Shown: piece by piece, positions 12,701 through 34,668 of the stretch
Numbering within the stretch: the stretch's first letter is position 1
Layout: each line of letters opens with the position of its first letter
Assembly (NCBI GenBank): GCA_905160935.1
Contig: CAJHZI010000647.1
Span: forward strand, 622,001-686,000
DNA: 64,000 nucleotides
Direction of reading: 5' to 3'
From: Enchytraeus crypticus
Taxonomy: Eukaryota > Annelida > Clitellata > Enchytraeida > Enchytraeidae
Program-made: the position numbers and the translations under genes
Notes under the pieces: generated by a model
What the model was told of the DNA's origin: nothing
The model's database searches: none
The model's input: the letters and a program-made list of their open reading frames with translations, nothing else

Positions 12701-15700
12701 CAGTGTGCACATATATACGATTTTGTCTACGTCTAATTTAAATGTAAGCTTAGAATGTGTAACTCTTTCCAACTATGATAATAAAACCGACTGACTTAAA
12801 TTACTATCTTGTGTGCTCCTTTAAATCGTAGGTCCAACATACACATTCATATTCATGTTCAGCTTAAATAATCACTGAAGAGATCTTCATCGGCAATGAG
12901 TTGATCTCGTCCAAATGGCCATGCCTTTTTCAGGACCCCTAATTTAGTTGCTGTTTAAGCAAAGCATGGCTCCTTAGACTTCATACTGCCTTTCTCAGCT
13001 GCATTTAATTTGCACTAATTCTGAGTAATTATTAAATATTATTTTTAATTATAATTTATTATACTAGTGCTAAATAGTTATAATTATGACTAATTAGCAC
13101 TAATAATAAGCTTGGTTTATCGTTTTAGTTTGGTTAGCAAGCTATTAATATAAACTAAGAATAAGTTACTTTGGTAGATATATTTTTCTGTGCCTCATTT
13201 TTGTATATATTAAAAAATGTTAAAATTGCTAAACCTTTATTATTATTATTATACATGTGACATTATTATTGCATCGTTTTCTGAATTTCAGCATTGAATT
13301 ATTGATTGTATATCTTTATCGCAGAATTACTGTTCACTGTAACGGTTTTGATCATTCACTGCCTGTCTGTTCTCACAGAGTTTTTCTCATTGTTGGTGTA
13401 TTGGTAGAGAATAGACTCGACGAAGGCAGTAAAGAGGATCTACGCATGGTTTCAGATGCTCTGAGGCAGCTAGCCAATAGAGTAGAGTGTTTGACGTCAA
13501 GCTCTGATCCTCTGTGTTATGCTGTGATGAAATTGAAGAAATCCTTCCATAGTCCTCACATCGACACAGCTACTATTCTATCATGGTTTGGCCAATTCGT
13601 TTTGATAAATTAATTTAATGACGCAACAAAGAACTCTAGTTTATTTTATTTTCTCACTCTAGTAAAACAATTTTTTTTTCATGAAGAAAAAGCATTGTTT
13701 GAACTGTGAAGGTATGCAATATGTCAGGAAGCAATGTCAAAACTAAATAAGAGATAAAAGTAACAGATATATTTTATCATAACTCTCATAATAAGCAGCC
13801 ATACGATTGAATTGTAATATCCCATTTCGTATATTTTTTATATGAGTATTTTGGTTGGATTGCTGAACTGGTAACCAATTAAGCAAGAAGTCTTTAATCC
13901 CAATTGTTAATTTACAGGCATCATTTACATGTTGAAATATAATTTTTTACGTGTTTTTTATACTCGAATGATACAATTCTTTTGTAAACCATTGCACAAT
14001 GTCAATTATAATTAGGTTCTTAAAATTGTGTTGAAAAATCAATATGGTTAAAGCTGGCAAAGCTAAGGTTAATGTCAGTTTCCTCACTTGAAAGCGATGT
14101 CAATAACGGGAGAGCCCAGGATTTGAACCTCGCACATACTGATCCGCCGTCGAGTACCTTACTGACTTGTACAACAGTATTCTCACCTCACATATACAAA
14201 CCAGTTTCAAATTTACATTTGTATACACTAGTAGAAAATATCTGTGTTGTTTAATAAAATAATTTGAGAGTGTTTTATATTGTTCTGTATAGGTGCAGGA
14301 ACTCATCTGCGAACAGATTGCGTGCTCTGAAGTTAATTAGAAGAGCTAGACGAAGGCTTTGTAAACCTGCCACAATGCTAACGTCAAATCCAGTGAGTAT
14401 CCCGCAGCCTATAGTCAGTTCGGAGTCAATCACGACTAACAGTTATTTAGCGAGTGATACATTAGCGAAAGACGTTTTACAGCAGAAATTTGTTGGATTA
14501 GATGAGCAGCTCTTTGTGGATCGATTGCAGTTAAAGCAACAACTACATCGGTTGTTAGACGAGCAACAGAGTGTAATGCATCAACAACAGCCACAGGAAA
14601 GAAATCACCAGCTACAGTCACTACAAGCAGTGCTGGATATGAAGCAAAATGTTGTAATGCCGCAATCTGAACATTCTTTAAATCTTAGACAACTTACTGG
14701 ACAACAGCAACAACATATAGGTGAAAAACCAACATGGCCTTCTCACATTGAGCCAATAACTAGACAAGTGCAAATAGGACAATTGCATTCGCAACAGCCC
14801 GTGCAACATTTTCAAACAGAGCAGCGGAATATTCTGCAGCAGCAACCTGTAGAACAGTTTCAGATTTTGCAACAAACGAAACAATTGCATCAAATGTGTA
14901 TGCCTTCGTCTCAGCTGCGGCAGACACATTTGATGCAGGAATATAGTCAGTACGGTGATCAACAGCTGCAGCAAACACAGCTGTTGTCAGAGCATGCAGT
15001 CTCAGACTGGAGTGAAGCAGCGTATGATCCTCAGCAGCTGTACCTGCAGAGCACTGCAGAGTGTCCTCAGAATCAGCTGCTGCCTAGTTTGTCGCAGCTG
15101 CTTAAGCCGCACTCAGTGGAGCAGCAGAAAACTTCTCAGCAACAACTACTGTATGATAAGCTTGTAGCGAGTGTGAGTAATCAGAACGGAAATTCAGCAA
15201 ATGTGCAAATGGCAACAATGGTCTCAAGGCATGAAATATTGCAGAATAGTCTGTTTAATACTGCTGACTCGAGGAATACTTCACTGCGCTCACTTGATGT
15301 AAGAAACTTAGAGCCTAGGCAGCAGAATGAAACTTTACTACAGCAGCAGCAGCTTCAAGGAACACAGCTGAAGAGTACTATTAATGAGCAGCAGCAGCTG
15401 CAATGTGAAGTGCTGCAGCAGCTGACTGACTTACAGCAGTTCGATGATTCACACGTTTCATTCTCTCAGCTGAATGCTGAGAACTATCAACAACTCTATG
15501 ATCATTTAGCTCAGTCGCACCAATCGATTGAATCAATCGGTGCTAGTTTAACGCCCATTTTATCAATTCATGATGACAAGCAACAACAGCTTAACGTTCA
15601 ATCTAAAGGTTCAACATATCTGACGAGCCTCCAGCAGTCTCTGCAACTGCTGCATAATCCTGCTTCAATATCACAGCAGCCTAAGCAGCTACATCCCATT

Positions 15701-16510
15701 CAAAACTCTCTATTGCAGTTAAATCGTGTACAACCGTTGCCAGATTTAGCATTGCAACTGTCGCAGCATCAACAGAATCAAGTGCCGAATCAAAATCATC
15801 AACTGGAAAACAATATGGTTAACCAGAGTCAGTCATCACAAAGTCAAGTGTCAAATCAAAAGAAGCAACTGCCGAATCACTTGCCTAATCATGTGCTAAA
15901 TCATTATCAGCCACTACTAAATTGTATTTCTAATCAAAATCAACCACTGCAGAATCATGTGTTGCAATCAAAGCTACAACATCAGCAGCAGACTAGTCAA
16001 ATTCAACCACTGCAGAATCACGTGTTGCAATCAAAGCTACATCAGCTGCAGACGAGTCGAACTCAACCACTGCAGCATCATGTGTTGCAATCAAAGCTAC
16101 AACATCCGCTGCAGACTAGTCAAATTCAACCACTGCAGAATCACGTGTTGCAATCAAAGCTACATCAACTGCAGACAAGTGCTTCTAATTTTCAGTTTTC
16201 TCATAACGAAGCTCCACAGCTACATTCTATGCAGGACACTTTTTTACCACAGCACCTTGCTTCACTTGAATCTCACGTTCTACAAGCTCACTTGTCCGAG
16301 AAAGAACAGCCATTAGCTAACCTCCTCTCGCAGCAGATTCAAAGTTATGTTTTTGTCGACCAGCATGATGATGCATTTCAACAGCAGCAGCAAGATATGC
16401 TCTGTTTAAATCAGCTCGACGTTTCCTACGAGACAGCGAATGGAAGTCAGCAAAATTTAACTATGGACGACTCGTGGACTGACACCTTCAAAAATATTGA
16501 TCATTACTGA
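6757..16510 (+). CDS. Zinc-binding, Gln-rich nuclear factor-like protein (5 exons)
   Basis: Exons are 6757-6980, 7529-7708, 8082-8419, 13381-13585 and 14293-16510. They sum to 3165 nt, 1054 codons plus stop, and every phase joins in frame. An in-frame TGA at 6733 precedes the ATG. Residues about 75-170 hold a Cys/His set (KRYLC, RCTGCHAS, FCSEV, WHHNHPI) like the FAR1/MULE or WRKY-GCM1 zinc fold found in many invertebrate proteins of unknown role. The segment SAEVQ...LFNDGLSVAAVK follows. From about residue 316 the last exon is extremely Gln-rich (QQQ/LQ/HQ), with four 20-21-residue repeats near its end. A nuclear DNA-binding regulator is inferred; human CARF has a broadly similar layout, but orthology is not shown. 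Exon 4's acceptor was chosen by phase and is the least certain boundary. Introns hold a hAT element, a SINE and a LINE tail. Confidence 0.75.
7160..7222 (-). repeat. LINE 3' tail fragment in intron 1
   Basis: The minus strand matches the tail at 24836-24890 and 43950-44010: GACGTCCCTGACATCATCC, then a TGAG motif and GACATTAAA. It is a short dispersed-LINE end. Confidence 0.5.
8511..8700. repeat. Left terminal inverted repeat of hAT element
   Basis: Its partner is about 12510-12695 in inverted orientation. Shared landmarks are the TAGGG end, GCCACTCA, an A-rich run, GGCAA/GCCAA near CATTCAAAT, and TACTGGTAGCTCAAC. Confidence 0.7.
8712..9770 (+). pseudogene. Truncated hAT-like transposase
   Basis: The reading order is GTGQAQATAVFNLL, FMCFDTTASNTGVHAGACVL, then after a frameshift near 8905 HHIMELIVAKVFD...GPSSGP. 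An in-frame TGA near 9108 follows, then RDDYREL, HRARWMAKLIYSLK, CYLSEILVGLAFFD and a C-terminal piece ending before 9770. This is the RNase-H-like core of a transposase family common in invertebrate genomes. FDTTASNTG holds the likely catalytic Asp and HHIMELI follows. The N-terminal DNA-binding part is absent. The 8-bp target duplication supports the hAT superfamily. It cannot encode an active enzyme. Confidence 0.75.
10105..12544. repeat. 22-bp minisatellite array, about 110 copies
   Basis: The unit is GATAATATACAGGATAAATG plus TT, with variants at one position (ACAGG, ATAGG, ACAAG, ATATG). From 10105 to about 10965 it is very regular. From 10966 to 11400 it is scrambled by indels, and it then becomes regular again to 12544. 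The three long minus-strand reading frames of 330-447 codons arise because 66 bp of array translates to a 22-residue cycle in each frame; they are not genes. The array lies between the transposase relic and the right end of the hAT element. Confidence 0.95.
12704..13380 (+). other. Remainder of intron 3
   Basis: AT-rich intron sequence after the hAT target duplication, up to the exon-4 acceptor. No other element was recognised. Confidence 0.5.
14035..14175 (-). repeat. tRNA-derived SINE (family 2) in intron 4
   Basis: The minus strand reads GCGGATCAGTATGTGCGAGG, then TTCAAATCCTGGGCTCTCCC, then GACATCGCTTTCAAGTGAGG. The B-box-like GGTTCAAATCC and the tail match 30725-30862. Confidence 0.65.
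15941..16186 (+). repeat. In-frame 60/63-bp tandem repeat within the Gln-rich exon
   Basis: Four units begin CAACCACTGCAGAATCATG at 15941, 16004, 16064 and 16127. Each encodes QPLQNHVLQSKL plus a short Gln-rich spacer. Unit lengths of 63, 60, 63 and 60 bp are all multiples of three, so expansion preserves the frame. Confidence 0.9.
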
Positions 16511-17412
16511 AGTTAAATGTAATTGTCCGTGGCTCCGTATCTTGAAATACAATTCTTGGTGTGAAGCCGTCGTCTGCGATATATTATTATAATTAGATAA
16601 TGAAATAGTACTTATTAGTGAAGTTTCTCTGTTGCTCTGTGTCTTTCTATTGATGTTCCTAGTCAAGCTGTAGTTAAATATCTGTTGATTGCTGGTTTAA
16701 AGAGAGAAGTGCCAATGTCTCCTTTAGGTTGAATCTGATTGATTTTCTGTGTAAATTTATTTATTGGTCATTTTCTGTTGCTTATATTTGTCACTTCTGT
16801 GAAATGGCAGGTCCTAGGTACTTAATCTTAATGCTCACTCTTCTCTCTCTATGTCAATCTCTTCGACCTACTAACTGATTCAACCACAAATGCCACACTA
16901 TTCTTACTAAACCTTCATGACACCCTAACTTAACAAAAATGGCTGCTGAGGTTATTGCTGAGGTTAGAAATTGTTGAGGTCATATTGCCTTCAACAATTG
17001 TAATTACTGCTTTGTTGACTCTGAAAGTATGTTGTTTTTGAATCTGCAGTACTCAGATATAATAATTAATTTATATTTAATATAATTTGCTTACATTGTA
17101 ATATTTCTCAACAGGAGTAAGAACAAGAATTTTAACGTTTACTGAATCTTGACGTCGGTTTGCCATGAACAGGCATGATTGTAGTAAACCTGAACTACAT
17201 AATCTACAAAATTAACTCTTGTCTAAAAAGGCTAAAAAGCTAAAGTACACTCCTTCTCTAAAGTTAGTCTGACAGCTGTAGTGATTAATTATGAAAGGTA
17301 CATTAACAAAGGATTTTATGTACTTGGAATTAGCAATTTTTGAAAATGTTGACTTGTGTAGACCTACTTGTACCTCAACAACTAAAACAGTTCAAGTACT
17401 ACTGTCGTCGAT
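16511..17412 (+). other. Probable 3' UTR and downstream sequence
   Basis: It follows the TGA at 16508-16510. No other gene, and no unmistakable AATAAA site, was seen before the element at 17418. Confidence 0.45.
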
Positions 17413-17417
17413 AACAA

Positions 17418-17824
17418 TGTAACGAACGGGGTTGCGAGAGTGTGCGCGCGGCCGACGAGGCCTCCCGTGTTACAGGGAGGGGACGTATATCTCTCACCCT
17501 CAATATTGGGTCATGGGAACCCGGGACATCGGGTTTGGCGGCCCGGCCCGAATCGGGAGTGAGGCTCACTCCACGTCTTCACGTTGTAGAGTGCTATTAT
17601 GGATGGCCGGCAGCGATGCGAGATAGCAGCTTAACGTTGAATGGTCTTAATAATCCCACTTCTGACACCATTTGTAACGAACGGGGTTGCGTGCGCGTGG
17701 CCGGCGAGGCCTCCCGCGTTACAGCGAGGGTAGAGATATATTCTTATAAGAATACATCTTCACTCGCCGTAACGCGGGAGGCCTCGCCGGCCGCGCGCAC
17801 GCACTCGCAACCCCGTTCGTTACA
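17418..17824 (-). mobile_element. TRIM-like LTR retroelement, 407 bp
   Basis: It is bounded by TGTAACGAACGGGG and CCCCGTTCGTTACA with 5-bp target duplications AACAA (17413-17417, 17825-17829). A second TGTAACGAACGGGG starts at 17674, so 17674-17824 is one complete 151-bp terminal repeat. On the minus strand the bases just inside it read TGGTGTCAGAAGTGGGATT, which looks like a tRNA primer-binding site directly after a 5' LTR. The opposite LTR (from 17418) matches only for its first 50-70 bases. There is no coding capacity. The LTR is itself largely palindromic and GC-rich, unlike its surroundings. Confidence 0.7.
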
Positions 17825-17906
17825 AACAACTTAGAAAACTATTGTACGAAATAGGAGTCGACAAACGGAGGGCCTCAAGACGGTGAATTAAACGGTCCAT
17901 TAAATT

Positions 17907-18457
17907 CATAGATGAAAAAAACGTTCCTACCAAAAATAAAAAACGCGTTTTTTCCAAAAAAATAAATAACTTTAGTAGCGTACATGTAGCTTCCATAATA
18001 ATATATATTACCATACCTTCATTCCATAACACTAAACAATTTTATTACAACTAGACTTGATCTAAAGTTCTAAAGTATGTCCATAGACTCCATACAAATA
18101 TAAACAAGTACTTTCAGGTCACATACAGCCACACTGTCAGTTGCTCATAATTATCAATACCAGAAAATTTAAATCCGTAAGAAATTAAAAATAGACAATG
18201 TCTGAAAAATTAAACATCTGCCTAACAAGGAAAATCAGGTATGTAATGAATTACCTTTTATATAGTGATGTTTATGGCACGAAACTAACGGCAATTTCTC
18301 AATATTTATGCGCAGTCCACGTCAAACCATGGTTTACGTTTTTTATTTGACAAAAAATAAAAATCGTAAAAAACGCGTTTTTAAAAGATCTAAAAATCGT
18401 AAAAAACGCGTTTTTTAAAAGATATAAAAAACATAAAAATCGTTTTTTTCATCTATG
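17907..18457. mobile_element. hAT-type MITE, 551 bp
   Basis: The ends CATAGATGAAAAAAACG and CGTTTTTTTCATCTATG are perfect inverted repeats apart from the A/T run, flanked by the same 8 bp ATTAAATT (17899-17906, 18458-18465). Subterminal AAAAACGCGTTTTT motifs recur. There is no reading frame, so it is non-autonomous. Confidence 0.85.
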
Positions 18458-18579
18458 ATTAAATTTAATGAATTGAGTCAACAGCAACCAAGAGTGCTAC
18501 AGTACAATGTAAGCATCATGCACTATAAAAACAATGTCAAGCGGAAGCTAAATATCTAGCAAATTAGTTCAAAGATATA

Positions 18580-18582
<3 letters not shown>

Positions 18583-18632
<50 letters not shown>
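18583..18632. repeat. (AT)n microsatellite
   Basis: A pure AT dinucleotide tract next to a LINE-tail fragment. Confidence 0.9.
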
Positions 18633-18635
<3 letters not shown>

Positions 18636-18636
<1 letters not shown>

Positions 18637-18705
18637 CATCATCATCATCTTCCCTTAAATCGCAGTTTAACCAGGGTCGGGATACGAATAGACTTTCTTT
18701 TTCTA
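18636..18705 (-). repeat. LINE tail fragment (GGGTCGGGATACGAAT family)
   Basis: It carries (ATC)n, then CTTCCCTTAAATC, then AGGGTCGGGATACGAATAG. The same block recurs at 20137-20195, 20888-20965, 22566-22640, 22890-22918, 27522-27686 and 31055-31102. The element runs on the minus strand here, with its (GAT)n tail at the left. Confidence 0.7.
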
Positions 18706-18754
18706 TCTACTATATTAAATACTATTAATCATAATAATATTGTAATCTATTAAT

Positions 18755-18995
18755 TAAATGTCTCTCATTAACGCAGTGGTTAGGGGAGTCAGGTAATATC
18801 GTGAAGATTTAAATGACAGATACTGATGTGAATTAAACTATCATGGGTTCGATTCTCAGCCGCGCGGATCTGATAGTAAAACCTCCGACATTCACTGGAC
18901 GGGCTACAGAGAATTAAGACTAAATTGTCTAACGGTTAAAAACATGTTGTTTTAAAAGTGATAGATATCAACATACTAGTTGACTGTTTCACTTT
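18755..18995 (+). repeat. tRNA-derived SINE (family 1)
   Basis: It contains GGGTTCGATTCTCAGCCGCG (B-box region), CTCCGACATTCACTGGAC and the GTGATAGATATCAAC tail, collinear with 3062-3292. Confidence 0.75.
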
Positions 18996-19077
18996 CACTA
19001 ATACGTGCTATTAGTAACATGCTATTAGTCTTAAGCATAAAATTGTTTCCTAACTGTAATGTTATGATATGTTAAAG

Positions 19078-19623
19078 CACAGTAAACACGCATTATAAAA
19101 CAGCTTCGTTAACCTGTAAGTCCATCACCATCCCTGGACAAACTTCTATGTCTCACTTGATTAAAATGATGCAGCCTGCTGTTACTCGGTCTTCTAAATT
19201 AATTACTCTTGTGCGACCTAGCTTACCTTCGCGCTCTATGCTATCTAATCGTTCTTTCCAGCATGCTGCACCGCAGATCTGGAATTCTCTTCCATCAAAT
19301 CTTCGGAAATCTTCATTTGAAGCACATCGGCCTTTGCTTGCCTATGAGCAGTTCCATAAGCAGTTGAAGACCTAACTTTTCCATCTCTCTTTTCCATCCA
19401 GTGTCCATGAGCAGCGACCTGCGCCTAAACCTCCTTTGCTTTAATTCCCCTTACTTCGGACTGATTATCTGGATTTTGGAATTTGCACAGTTTTTTGACC
19501 TTCTTTATGCTCGCCGGCTTAATTTTGTCTCAATAGTGCTCGATGTTGTCATTGATGACTGTAGCACTCTAATTGTTGTTATATTATTATAGTGAAATGA
19601 TCAACTATGTTGATATCTATCAC
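19078..19623 (-). repeat. SINE (family 1) tail split by a LINE
   Basis: The minus-strand SINE tail is present as two pieces, AGTAAACACGCATTAT at 19079-19094 and GTTGATATCTATCACT ending near 19623. A LINE 3' fragment lies between them, with a possible ATTATA duplication at both junctions. Confidence 0.6.
19097..19589 (+). pseudogene. LINE ORF2 C-terminus and 3' tail
   Basis: One frame reads LVRPSLPSRSMLSNRSFQHA, then APQIWNSLPSNLR and FHKQLKT. This is the classic end of CR1-like ORF2 (AP.IWNSLP...F...LK..LF). The 3' tail GCTCGATGTTGTCATTGATG, then CTGTAGCACTCTAATTGTTG and an (ATT)-rich end, recurs inverted at 46142-46430 and in part at 43195-43420. It is inserted into a SINE. Confidence 0.8.
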
Positions 19624-20136
19624 TGATTGGGGCCTATAATAATAAATTGCTTATAAAATAGCTGTCATACTTACGTATCATATTAATAAAGCTACTAAAT
19701 AACAACAACAACAATACAATTATAGTGCTACTGTTTTCCATGACAGCTTCGAGCGCAAAGGTTCCATTTGACAGTATGGAATTAAGAATTACTTATTCTT
19801 TATCTATGTTTGACAGTATCAAGGTTGATTTGAAAGGCTCTGTAGGAGATAACTATTGCATTGAATAAGCTTATTTTATAAACGATTCTCAAGCTTTTTT
19901 GATACGAAGATTTGATTTCTTAAGATATACGTCCCAACTTTAAACAGAAAAATTATTCACAAAAACGTTTGCATTAAAATTTAATGCAGGAGCCTTCGCT
20001 CTTTGTATTATAGTTACATTATTATTATTTACAAATGTAGCCAATTCGTTCCTTTTTACCATTTTGCTGTGATTTAGAGGGATATGAAAACAGAGGATTG
20101 ACTGATGGTGCGTTCTGAGACTGAGAGAAATGGAGA

Positions 20137-20195
20137 AGGTCTATTCGTATCCCGACCTTAATTAAGCTGGGATTCAAGGGAAGAAGAAGATGATG
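20137..20195 (+). repeat. LINE tail fragment (GGGTCGGGATACGAAT family)
   Basis: CTATTCGTATCCCGACCTTA, then GGGATTCAAGGGAAG and (GAA/GAT)n, in the sense orientation with the simple-repeat tail at the right. Confidence 0.7.
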
Positions 20196-20887
20196 ATGAG
20201 GCTAACAATGTAATTATAAATATTTAGCTATCAAATTCAATCATGTTCCTGTAGTAGTGGTGATGTCATTGATGTGTATGACTCTGCGATGAATCGAGAT
20301 CAATGGAGGAAGAGTGTTGAAGTGGCTACTCCAGTGTCCCCAGAGTAACGTTTAATAGAGCTCGAAGAAAAATGTAGATCATTTTGTCAAATTTGTTATT
20401 GTTATGTCGTTATTACTATTATGCTTTATAAAGTTCTCTTCCGCCTTTACTATCATTATTTTAATTATCAAATAAATAGAGTAAAGTATCAAATAAATTA
20501 TCTAAATTTGTAAAATATAGATTATTTATGTAACTACTCCAATAAGAATGTATGCTTTTCGTTTTGTATTTCGGTGGCAATGCTCTCTCATACACCTGGC
20601 TCTTTATTAATAGCAATTAAAAATTTTAATTAAAAAAATATTTCTGTTTCGGCCTGTATTGTAGTGGAGTGGATTTTGTTTAACATCGGACAGATTTACT
20701 AGTTGACGAAGAAGCAAGACTTGATAGCTTTGGTCAGTATGAAGATATTCTTAATCTGACGGAACTTTGCATAATCTGCACTTGATTAGTGATTCATTAC
20801 ATTTAAATTGAAATTCACAACTGTTCTTAAATTCATTTGACATGGGCTTTTATAGCACTCTCTAGCAACTCTGTAACAGCACTGTAT

Positions 20888-20965
20888 TCATCATCATCAC
20901 CGTCATCTTCTCTAGAATCCCAGTTTAGCTAGGGTCGTAATACGAATAAACCTCCAATCCTGTAT
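20888..20965 (-). repeat. LINE tail fragment (same family)
   Basis: CATCATCACC, then AATCCCAGTTTAGC, then AGGGTCGTAATACGAATAAA, with the tail at the left. Confidence 0.65.
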
Positions 20966-21094
20966 CTCCCATACCTTATAAACTTTTGCATTCATTTTAG
21001 AAAATTTCTATATTACTAAGTATTATGTTAAAAATAATATTTGAACAATAATTCAAGTTATTGTTACGATATAGTTAGGCGGACAATTGTTAGT

Positions 21095-32665
<11,571 letters not shown>

Positions 32666-34037
32666 ACTTGTCGAATGCTGACCTGCTCACAAGTGTTCAC
32701 TATCCCAGGCTTGCTCTGTTTAGCTTACGGCATGCTACACGTTCACAAATCTATGCTTCTTTTTAATTCCAATCTGGACGAACTTGTAATACGTTTATGT
32801 TTATACCTCTGCTGAAGTTGGTGCTGCATGCTAATTTCTCAGCTTATTATTCTATAAACAGAATAGAAAGTCATAAAAATGGCAGCTGCTAACTTTATGC
32901 ATTGAGACATTGAGAGTTTTGAGCCATGACCAATGCAAAGTAAAGCGTCAACCGACATAGGTATTAAATAGATATTAGTTTTTGGATTGTTTCGGGTAAA
33001 CTTCTGTATTATTGGATATATTTTTCACTAGCACATTGAGTATTTAATCAAGCATGCATCATAGTATTATTGATGAATTATTGTGATTTTTATAATTATG
33101 TTGAGATTTATGACTACGATGGAAAGAAAGAACCTGTGTTTTGTTGCAATCATTTCTGGCTTTATTGAACTAGTTATACCTTGAATAGATTTCTGTCAGC
33201 TAATATTATTCGTCGTGGGCTTGATTTATATTAATATTAGTATTATGTAGACTGTTGGTTTAAAGCTGTTATATTGTATTTGTCGTCGTGCTTTTTATAT
33301 TAAAGATCTGATTAGCGGTCATTGATGTACCTGCTTTTTTCTACTTGTAATAAAATTTATTTCTATAATTACGTTATAGTTAAGGCATTCAATTTGTAAT
33401 GAATCAATCAAGATATCTGTAGGCATTGAAATAATTAAAAGTTAATTTTCTCCGACTGAGTTGTAGGTTTGGTTGTAGTACAGGATTATCATAGATTTTT
33501 TAACAAGAGAATTTCGTTCAGCTTAAGACCGATTTTAAAAAAAGTTTTTTCAACGTTAGGTCGTATCTTCTGATCACTTTTGACATTCTGCACTGACTAT
33601 AGCGGCCACAATTCTAATCTTCCTCCTAATTACACATATATACTATACTGCTAAGGTGCAAATACTAGTGTGTGAAGTGCTAATCCTAAATGTATGCTAT
33701 TAATAAGTAATATGGATATATAGCATATTACTCGCTTACATTTATACAGTACGTGTATAGAGTCATAAGTGCATAAGTGCAGAATATAGTCATTTTTTAA
33801 TGTATTAATATAAAGACATTAAGCTGCACCCGTGGCATTGTTAATATTTAAGTTCGCGTACAATTCAGACAGTATATTTATATTTAGACCATACTTGCAT
33901 CATATTAGCTGTATGACATCGCAATCACACAAGGTTGTGTACCTGTGATAATCTACTGTGAAGCATAATAACAGGATGAAGGAGGGAGGGAGGTAGGTAG
34001 GTAAGATCCTAATAACGCTATAAATATAGACTTAATA
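32666..34037 (+). other. Probable 3' UTR and intergenic sequence
   Basis: It follows the TAG at 32663-32665. An AATAAA at 33349-33354 is a plausible polyadenylation signal. No other gene was seen. Confidence 0.5.
33349..33354 (+). promoter_or_regulatory. Candidate poly(A) signal for the KIAA0930-like gene
   Basis: AATAAA, 684 nt after the stop codon. Other AATAAA sites exist further on, for example near 35193, so use of this one is only inferred. Confidence 0.3.
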
Positions 34038-34215
34038 TAGAATGTCTTAATAGCGTATGGGTAACGTCATGAAGTTTTAATGACAGATCCTGAGGTAAAT
34101 TGAACTCTCGTGGGTTCGAATCCCGGCCGCGCTGATCTGAGAGTTAAATCTCGGACATTCACTGGACTGGTTATACGGAAAATGGTCTAAGTTGTCATCG
34201 ACGGTCATTTTTTAA
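34038..34215 (+). repeat. tRNA-derived SINE (family 1), 3'-truncated
   Basis: TAGCGTATGGGTAACGTC (A-box region), GGGTTCGAATCCCGGCCGCG (B box), and the body up to GGAAAATGGTCTAAGTTG. The usual GATAGATATC tail is missing. Confidence 0.8.
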
Positions 34216-34427
34216 ATATTGTTTGTAAAAGAGTTATTAATATGGCGTCTCATTGATCGATGCTTTAGTGCTATGCGACAAGAGCATTGAGAAGCATTTA
34301 ATGGGAATAATTAAAACAGTAAAGTTAAATAAGTATATAATATGTACATTACATGTAAATTAGCATTACATTATGTACATAGGCCCTATGTACAAGAGTG
34401 TATAATGATGTACATTGATGATTGAAA

Positions 34428-34668
34428 TATGAATGTCTTAGTAGCTTAGGGGTAACATCATGAAGTTTTATATGACAGATCCAGAGGTGAATGGAACCCT
34501 CGTGGGTTCGAATCCAATCCGGTCTGAGCTGAGAAGAAAATCTCGGACAGTCACTGGACTGGTTATACGGAAAATGGTCTAAATTGCCTAACGGTTTAAA
34601 CGTGTGGTATTAAAAAGTGATAGATATCAACATATTTGATTATTTCACTATAATTCGTGTTTACTGTA
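34428..34668 (+). repeat. tRNA-derived SINE (family 1)
   Basis: A near full-length copy with GGGTTCGAATCC, TCTCGGACAGTCACTGG, GTGATAGATATCAAC and the end ATTCGTGTTTAC. Confidence 0.8.

Larger units (their letters stand above)
19624..21094. other. Intergenic / 5' flank of the KIAA0930-like gene
   Basis: It holds two LINE-tail copies (20137-20195 and 20888-20965) and AT-rich sequence. No additional gene was seen. Confidence 0.5.

Noticed and set aside
14436-14978. Minus-strand reading frames opposite the Gln-rich exon
   Set aside because: They are shadows of a CAG/CAA-rich coding strand, giving Leu- and Val-rich antisense frames.
17432-17834. Plus-strand reading frames with a GC-rich composition
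   Set aside because: They lie entirely inside the TRIM-like element at 17418-17824 and have no recognisable domain.
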